Shown piece after piece: positions 61,133 to 64,000 of a stretch of 64,000 nucleotides of DNA. The position numbers were made by a program, and so were the translations under genes. The notes beneath the pieces were generated by a model. The model ran no database searches and was not told the origin of the DNA. It saw only the letters and a list, made by a program, of their open reading frames with translations. How positions within the stretch are numbered: the first letter of the stretch is position 1; every line of letters starts with the position of its first letter. Source of the DNA: Phycisphaerales bacterium (GTDB taxonomy: Bacteria > Planctomycetota > Phycisphaerae > Phycisphaerales > SM1A02); NCBI GenBank assembly GCA_029268515.1, contig JAQWNP010000006.1, forward strand, positions 587,333 to 651,332, written 5' to 3'.

Positions 61133-61801
61133 ATGCTGCTAGCAAGCTACGCAAAGCGCGATTGGCTCACCGCAACAATCATTGCGGCGGCCTTAATCTT
61201 CATCTGCATTTTGATTGGTTTTTGGTGGCTGGGCATACCGGTCTTCATTATCTGGTTTGCCTTTGCCGCATTTTTTAGAGATCCGATTCGGCGTATCGAC
61301 AAGTCGCTTGGGCCCGAGGCCTTTCTGAGCCCTGCCGATGGGGTGATTACAAAAGTCGAGCAGCTGGATGAGCACGAGGCTGTAGATGGCCCAGCTGTTT
61401 TGATACGAATATTTCTAAGCCTGCTTGATGTGCATGTGAACCGTGCACCATGTGACGGGCAGGTGCTGTCCAGTCTTCATCGCCCGGGTCTTTACTTGCA
61501 TGCAGGATCGCCCGAGGCCGCTGAACACAACGAGTCACAACTTTTGACACTTCGTTGGGCGCCGTCTGGTGAGCAAGTTGGCATGCGTTTGGTCTCTGGA
61601 ATGATTGCTAGGCGAATCGTCTGTCCGTTGGTACCGGGCGATGAAATTGTTCGCGGCCGACGTTTTGGCATGATCAAACTCGGTTCGACAGCGGAGTTGA
61701 TTCTGCCCCGACCTGATCAGGTCACCGTTTTGGTCAAAGAGGGACAGAAGGTGCGCGGTGGCAAGACGGTGCTTGCGAACCTAGAAGTTGTCCCGGCTTA
61801 A
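61133..61801 (+). CDS. psd: Phosphatidylserine decarboxylase, short form
   Basis: 222 aa, the size of the short PSD-B/archaetidylserine type. Two N-terminal helices (ATIIAAALIFICILIGFWWL; FIIWFAFAAFF) anchor it. FFRDPIRR and LSPADGVITKV are conserved, as are RIFLSLLDVHVNRAPCDG. The self-cleavage site is LGST in MIKLGSTAELILP, with the Ser becoming the pyruvoyl group. It makes phosphatidylethanolamine from phosphatidylserine. The last 33 bases before the end are repeated exactly at 62330-62362. No pssA is adjacent. Confidence 0.93.
   Translation: MLLASYAKRDWLTATIIAAALIFICILIGFWWLGIPVFIIWFAFAAFFRDPIRRIDKSLGPEAFLSPADGVITKVEQLDEHEAVDGPAVLIRIFLSLLDVHVNRAPCDGQVLSSLHRPGLYLHAGSPEAAEHNESQLLTLRWAPSGEQVGMRLVSGMIARRIVCPLVPGDEIVRGRRFGMIKLGSTAELILPRPDQVTVLVKEGQKVRGGKTVLANLEVVPA
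61765..61797 (+). repeat. 33-base direct repeat, copy 1 (end of psd)
   Basis: 33 bases, identical to 62330-62362, encode the last 11 residues of Psd apart from the final base of its Ala codon. The next codons are taa here and tga at the second copy, so both are followed by a stop (Pro-Ala-stop). The two copies are 565 bases apart and enclose the small beta-propeller gene. Confidence 0.97.
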
Positions 61802-61910
61802 TGGAGGCTTAGCCGAGTTCGGCTTTGCATCATCGGGCGGTACTACCACGGTAGTGGCCTATGCGTCTATCGGTGAATCTCATCGCTATCATGTACGAAG
61901 GAGACACACG

Positions 61911-62267
61911 ATGAAGAGAATTGATGATGTGATCTTTATAGGGTTTGCCAAAAAGGTCTTTGCTGTGGATCGCTACGACGGCTCGATCCAGTGGGAATGG
62001 AAGGCAGGGCATGGCTCGGGATTCGTGAGCATGATGCTTGATGAAGATCGGCTGATTGTGAGTTGTTCAGGCTGGACGTGGTGCCTTGATCCACTGACCG
62101 GTGAAGAAGTTTGGCATCAGCCGTTTAAGGGCAAAGGTGCGGGCATTCCAGCGCTGGTATCGGTTCGAGCGGGCAGTACTGGTGGAGCCCAGGCGGCTCA
62201 GATCGCCGCTCAACAGGCAGCAGCTGCCAGTTCAGCAGCGGCCAGTTCAGCAGCAGCCAGTTCATAG
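61911..62267 (+). CDS. Small PQQ/WD40-blade protein with Ala/Ser tail
   Basis: 118 aa from the ATG at 61911, which has AAGGAG at good spacing; the frame is open further up. The first 85 residues form one or two beta-propeller blades: VFAVDRYDGSIQWEWKAGHG and WCLDPLTGEEVWHQPFKG, as in PQQ-binding or PQQ-like repeat proteins. A single blade is too small for a propeller, so it may oligomerise. The C-terminus is Gln/Ala/Ser low complexity from a three-copy 15-base repeat. It lies between the two 33-base repeats. No signal peptide. Confidence 0.65.
   Translation: MKRIDDVIFIGFAKKVFAVDRYDGSIQWEWKAGHGSGFVSMMLDEDRLIVSCSGWTWCLDPLTGEEVWHQPFKGKGAGIPALVSVRAGSTGGAQAAQIAAQQAAAASSAAASSAAASS
62218..62262 (+). 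repeat. 15-base tandem repeat (3 copies) inside a gene
   Basis: Three consecutive 15-base units of the form CAGCAGCxGCCAGTT, differing by one or two bases, encode Ala-Ala-Ser-Ser-Ala repeats at the C-terminus of the small blade protein. Such repeats change copy number by slippage. Confidence 0.9.
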
Positions 62268-62279
62268 GATGTAGTGAGC

Positions 62280-62366
62280 GTGATCGACCTCGGCTCCAAC
62301 GCGACAATCAAGCCACTTCCCGAGGTCGTGACGGTGCTTGCGAACCTAGAAGTTGTCCCGGCCTGA
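62280..62366 (+). pseudogene. Psd C-terminal remnant (partial duplication)
   Basis: A 28-codon open frame from GTG to TGA. Its translation contains VIDLGSNA followed by PEVVTVLANLEVVPA. Psd reads MIKLGSTA, then DQVTVL, then KTVLANLEVVPA. The remnant therefore matches Psd around its pyruvoyl site and at its end, with the segment between the two VTVL/KTVL stretches missing. This is the expected result of deletion between two short internal repeats. The 33-base tail is exact and the rest has diverged. It also overlaps the 3' end of the convergent phosphatase gene. The similarity upstream of the exact repeat is short and could be chance. Confidence 0.5.
62330..62362 (+). repeat. 33-base direct repeat, copy 2
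   Basis: Second copy of 61765-61797, identical across 33 bases. It lies 63 bases after the small blade gene and overlaps the last codons and the stop of the phosphatase gene on the minus strand, so that stop codon comes from duplicated sequence. Confidence 0.97.
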
Positions 62367-63188
62367 CTTGATTCCAGTATTGTCTGGTGCCGCATTTTCA
62401 AGAGGCTCAAACCAAACCTCTCGCTGCTTGAACCGGGCAATCTGTTGGTAGCCAACTTCAGTGAGCCGTTGCGCCGCTGCTCCAAAGTCTCTCAACAAAT
62501 GAGCAGGCAGATGTGCATCAGCGGAGATCGTGACGGGGATATCACGGGCGTAGCAAAGCTGAAGGATTTCCGTCGAGGGGTATGCATCCTCACACCGTTT
62601 ATGCCAACCAGCAGTATTGAGTTCCACAACAAGGCTCGCTTCGGCAATAGCGTCCAGTGCCGGCTCAATGACATTGGCAAGATCTTGATCTGGCACAAAG
62701 CCAAATTTCTTAGGCAGATCGATATGGGCAATGATGTCACAAAAGCGACTTTCGGCCATTGACTTCATCAGTTGCCAATAGCGGTTGTGTACCCGGTTTA
62801 TCTGATCTTGATCGAGCTTTTCCCATTTCGCAGCAGCACCATCGATGCAAAATGAGTCCACGTGGTGGACTGAGCCAAGGACATAGTCCAAAGGGAGCGG
62901 CTTTAGGGTTTCAATAAGCCTTGCCCCCATGCCTTCAAACCAATCAAGCTCTAAGCCCATGCGCATCTCGCAGCGGGCTTGCCTATCAGCAGTCTCAATA
63001 TCTTTGATGTACGAGGGCAGTGAGGTGGCAGGCATCGCCCAACGGGGAGGATTGCCCTGCGGTGGGATCACAAAGTGGTCAGAGACTCCAAGTTCATCAA
63101 TTCCCAAAGCATCGGCTGCTTCAGCCATTTCGGCGATACTTGCTTTGCCATCGCTGTAGTGACTGTGATTATGGTACGAGGCAAGCAT
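62346..63188 (-). CDS. PHP-type phosphatase, histidinol-phosphatase-like
   Basis: 280 aa. The PHP metal motifs are YHNHSHYSDG near the start, LGVSDHFVIPP, MGLELDWFEG, LGSVHHVDSF and AHIDLPKKF, and the C-terminal SADAHLPAHLL. It resembles the HisJ/HisK histidinol-phosphatase branch, which dephosphorylates histidinol phosphate in histidine synthesis. No his gene is adjacent, and other PHP phosphoesterases share this pattern, so specificity is open. The last five residues and stop lie in repeat copy 2. The ATG at 63188 has no strong ribosome site. Confidence 0.82.
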   Translation of the reverse strand: MLASYHNHSHYSDGKASIAEMAEAADALGIDELGVSDHFVIPPQGNPPRWAMPATSLPSYIKDIETADRQARCEMRMGLELDWFEGMGARLIETLKPLPLDYVLGSVHHVDSFCIDGAAAKWEKLDQDQINRVHNRYWQLMKSMAESRFCDIIAHIDLPKKFGFVPDQDLANVIEPALDAIAEASLVVELNTAGWHKRCEDAYPSTEILQLCYARDIPVTISADAHLPAHLLRDFGAAAQRLTEVGYQQIARFKQREVWFEPLENAAPDNTGIKSGRDNF

Positions 63189-63217
63189 GTGGCGCCGACC
63201 CTAACGAGTTGGGTTTC

Positions 63218-63481
63218 TCACTGGTCTTCATACCAATCTGAATTCGCTTTTATGTAATCGTGCCATTCTTCTGGCAGATCTTCCTCTGGAAAGATTGCTT
63301 GTACGGGGCATTCATCAACGCAGAGTCCGCAGTCGATGCAGGTCTCGGGGTCAATGTAGAGCATCTCTGCTGGGTCAAATTGGCCCTCGTCTTTGGTGGG
63401 ATGAATGCAGTCGACAGGGCACACCTCCACACAGGAGGCGTCCTTGGTTCCGATACAGGGTTCTGCGATGACATGTGTCAT
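63218..63481 (-). CDS. Ferredoxin, 7Fe or 8Fe type
   Basis: 87 aa. Two cluster motifs: Cys9, Cys17, Cys21 and Cys25 in [18 protein letters not shown], and Cys48, Cys51, Cys54 and Cys58 in [15 protein letters not shown]. The spacing of the first group (C-x7-C-x3-C-x3-C) suits a [3Fe-4S]/[4Fe-4S] Azotobacter-type ferredoxin. It carries single electrons in the cytoplasm. The typical short acidic tail is present. GGGAG lies 14 bases before the ATG, which is a wide spacing. Confidence 0.92.
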   Translation of the reverse strand: MTHVIAEPCIGTKDASCVEVCPVDCIHPTKDEGQFDPAEMLYIDPETCIDCGLCVDECPVQAIFPEEDLPEEWHDYIKANSDWYEDQ

Positions 63482-63589
63482 AGGATTATCGTGCTCCCAG
63501 CGGCAAGGCTGATTCGTTGCCGAGTAGGCTTTTAGTAAAGCGAGATTCTAGCAGGTCAAACAGCAGATCTCGACGGTCATTTCAAAAGA

Positions 63590-63618
63590 CAGCAGGGCCG
63601 ACTTAGTCGGCCCTGCTG
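63590..63618 (-). terminator. Rho-independent terminator of the histone-like gene
   Basis: A perfect 13-bp stem, 63590-63602 with 63606-63618, has a three-base loop. On the minus strand it is followed by TCTTTTG, so it terminates the gene ending at 63648. It separates that gene from the ferredoxin gene downstream. Confidence 0.88.
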
Positions 63619-63647
63619 GTGCAATCTGCGCATATTGCAATTGTCGC

Positions 63648-64000
63648 CTACCGTCTCTTGCGAGCGGTTTTTCTACGAGTCGCCTTCTTGCGAGTGGCTT
63701 TCTTACGAGTCGCCTTCTTGCGAGTGGCTTTCTTACGGGTCGCTTTCTTGCGAGTCGCTTTCTTGCGAGTCGCCTTCTTGCGAGTAGCTTTCTTGCGAGT
63801 CGCCTTCTTGCGAGTTGCTTTCTTGCGAGTCGCTTTCTTGCGAGTTGCTTTCTTGCGTGTCGCCTTCTTGCGAGTCGCTTTCTTGCGTGTCGCCTTCTTG
63901 CGAGTTGCTTTCTTGCGAGTCGCGTTATTGCGAGTTGCTTTCTTGCGTGTCGCCATCTTTCGAGTTGCTTTAATTCGAGTCGCATTCTTTCGAGTTTCTT
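63648..64000 (-). CDS. Histone-H1-like Lys/Arg repeat protein, start outside the window
   Basis: 117 codons up to the window edge, then a TAG at 63648-63650. The protein is almost entirely a five-residue repeat, A-T-R-K-K, with few changes (ATRNN, ATRIK), and ends RKTARKRR. There is an internal ATG at 63954-63956, but the same repeat continues in frame above it (ETRKNATRIK), so the true start lies beyond the window. The very basic repeat should bind DNA without sequence specificity, as in bacterial histone-H1-like chromatin proteins. The length in the genome could vary with copy number. Confidence 0.85.
   Translation of the reverse strand, partial: ETRKNATRIKATRKMATRKKATRNNATRKKATRKKATRKKATRKKATRKKATRKKATRKKATRKKATRKKATRKKATRKKATRKKATRKKATRKKATRKKATRKKATRRKTARKRR
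63656..64000 (-). repeat. 15-base tandem repeat coding for the histone-like protein
   Basis: About 23 imperfect copies of a 15-base unit, read on the plus strand as CTTGCGAGT(C/T)GC(C/T)TT with scattered substitutions, run to the window edge. Variation is mostly at third codon positions, which shows selection on the protein. The array extends beyond the window, so the copy number here is a minimum. Confidence 0.92.

Noticed and set aside
63548..63985. Alternative frame of Arg/Lys/His repeats (RRHARK) over the histone-like gene
   Set aside because: It is a frame shift of the 15-base array. The ATRKK frame has mostly silent substitutions and a normal stop before a terminator, whereas this one is simply a by-product of the repeat.
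1..64000. CRISPR array, rRNA operon, insertion sequence or prophage
   Set aside because: No regularly spaced repeats with unique spacers, no rRNA motifs beside tRNA-Ile, and no transposase, integrase or phage structural gene could be recognised on either strand.

Overview
The window reads as one contiguous chromosome segment from a free-living Gram-negative bacterium, most likely a planctomycete of the Phycisphaerae type. This is inferred from gene content, not from a marker gene. The signs are excisionase-type helix-turn-helix proteins joined to receiver or membrane domains, many short lipoproteins, Ser/Thr kinases with a beta-propeller tail, a ThiD2-ThiE fusion, two adjacent clpP genes, a YwlE-like phosphatase, an LptB ATPase (so an outer membrane is present) and a histone-H1-like Lys/Arg repeat protein. 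Base composition is moderate and even. I see no phage, IS element, CRISPR array or rRNA.

Layout. 1-6.5 kb: the tail of tsaB, two genes with degenerate receiver domains, then dnaE on the minus strand. 6.5-12.7 kb: a minus-strand run with a class IV aminotransferase-like protein, a PEGA lipoprotein, lptB, small envelope proteins and three unrecognised genes. 12.9-17.9 kb: plus-strand metabolic genes (arginine/tyrosine phosphatase, thiE, a CPA1 antiporter, a PhnP-like hydrolase, a lone atpG) ending in a strong terminator. 18-23.4 kb: a periplasmic redoxin, a DsbD-alpha-like protein, a rhodanese/MBL pair and an M28 peptidase. 23.4-24.4 kb: a small membrane-protein gene lying between two copies of a ~48-base repeat, then tRNA-Ile. 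24.6-34.7 kb: core metabolism and repair (mdh, cobalamin adenosyltransferase, gap, dnaN, tkt, ferritin, nfo, queF, rdgB). 34.6-42.2 kb: metallophosphoesterase, a barrel protein, arfB, purM, sucD, lipoproteins, holA. 42.3-50.3 kb: signalling and proteolysis (FHA-GAF histidine kinase, clpP pair, amidase-like protein, two Ser/Thr kinases, hslV). 50.3-64 kb: small conserved proteins, an ArsR-methyltransferase, metG, a FliA-like sigma factor, an HTH-membrane protein, psd, a PHP phosphatase, a ferredoxin and a 5'-truncated histone-like gene.

Most genes are housekeeping. Replication is represented by dnaE, dnaN and holA, protein quality control by clpP x2, hslV and arfB, and the envelope by lptB, psd and many lipoproteins. 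Several families have lost a canonical catalytic residue: two receivers, the aminotransferase, the rhodanese and the amidase.

The least expected feature is a structure seen twice. A short gene sits immediately downstream of another gene, and the 3' end of that upstream gene, including its stop codon, is duplicated on the far side (M28 peptidase/DUF5684-like gene at 23.4-24.3 kb; psd/beta-propeller gene at 61.8-62.4 kb). This could be the scar of a small mobile cassette or of partial tandem duplication. The sequence alone does not decide which.
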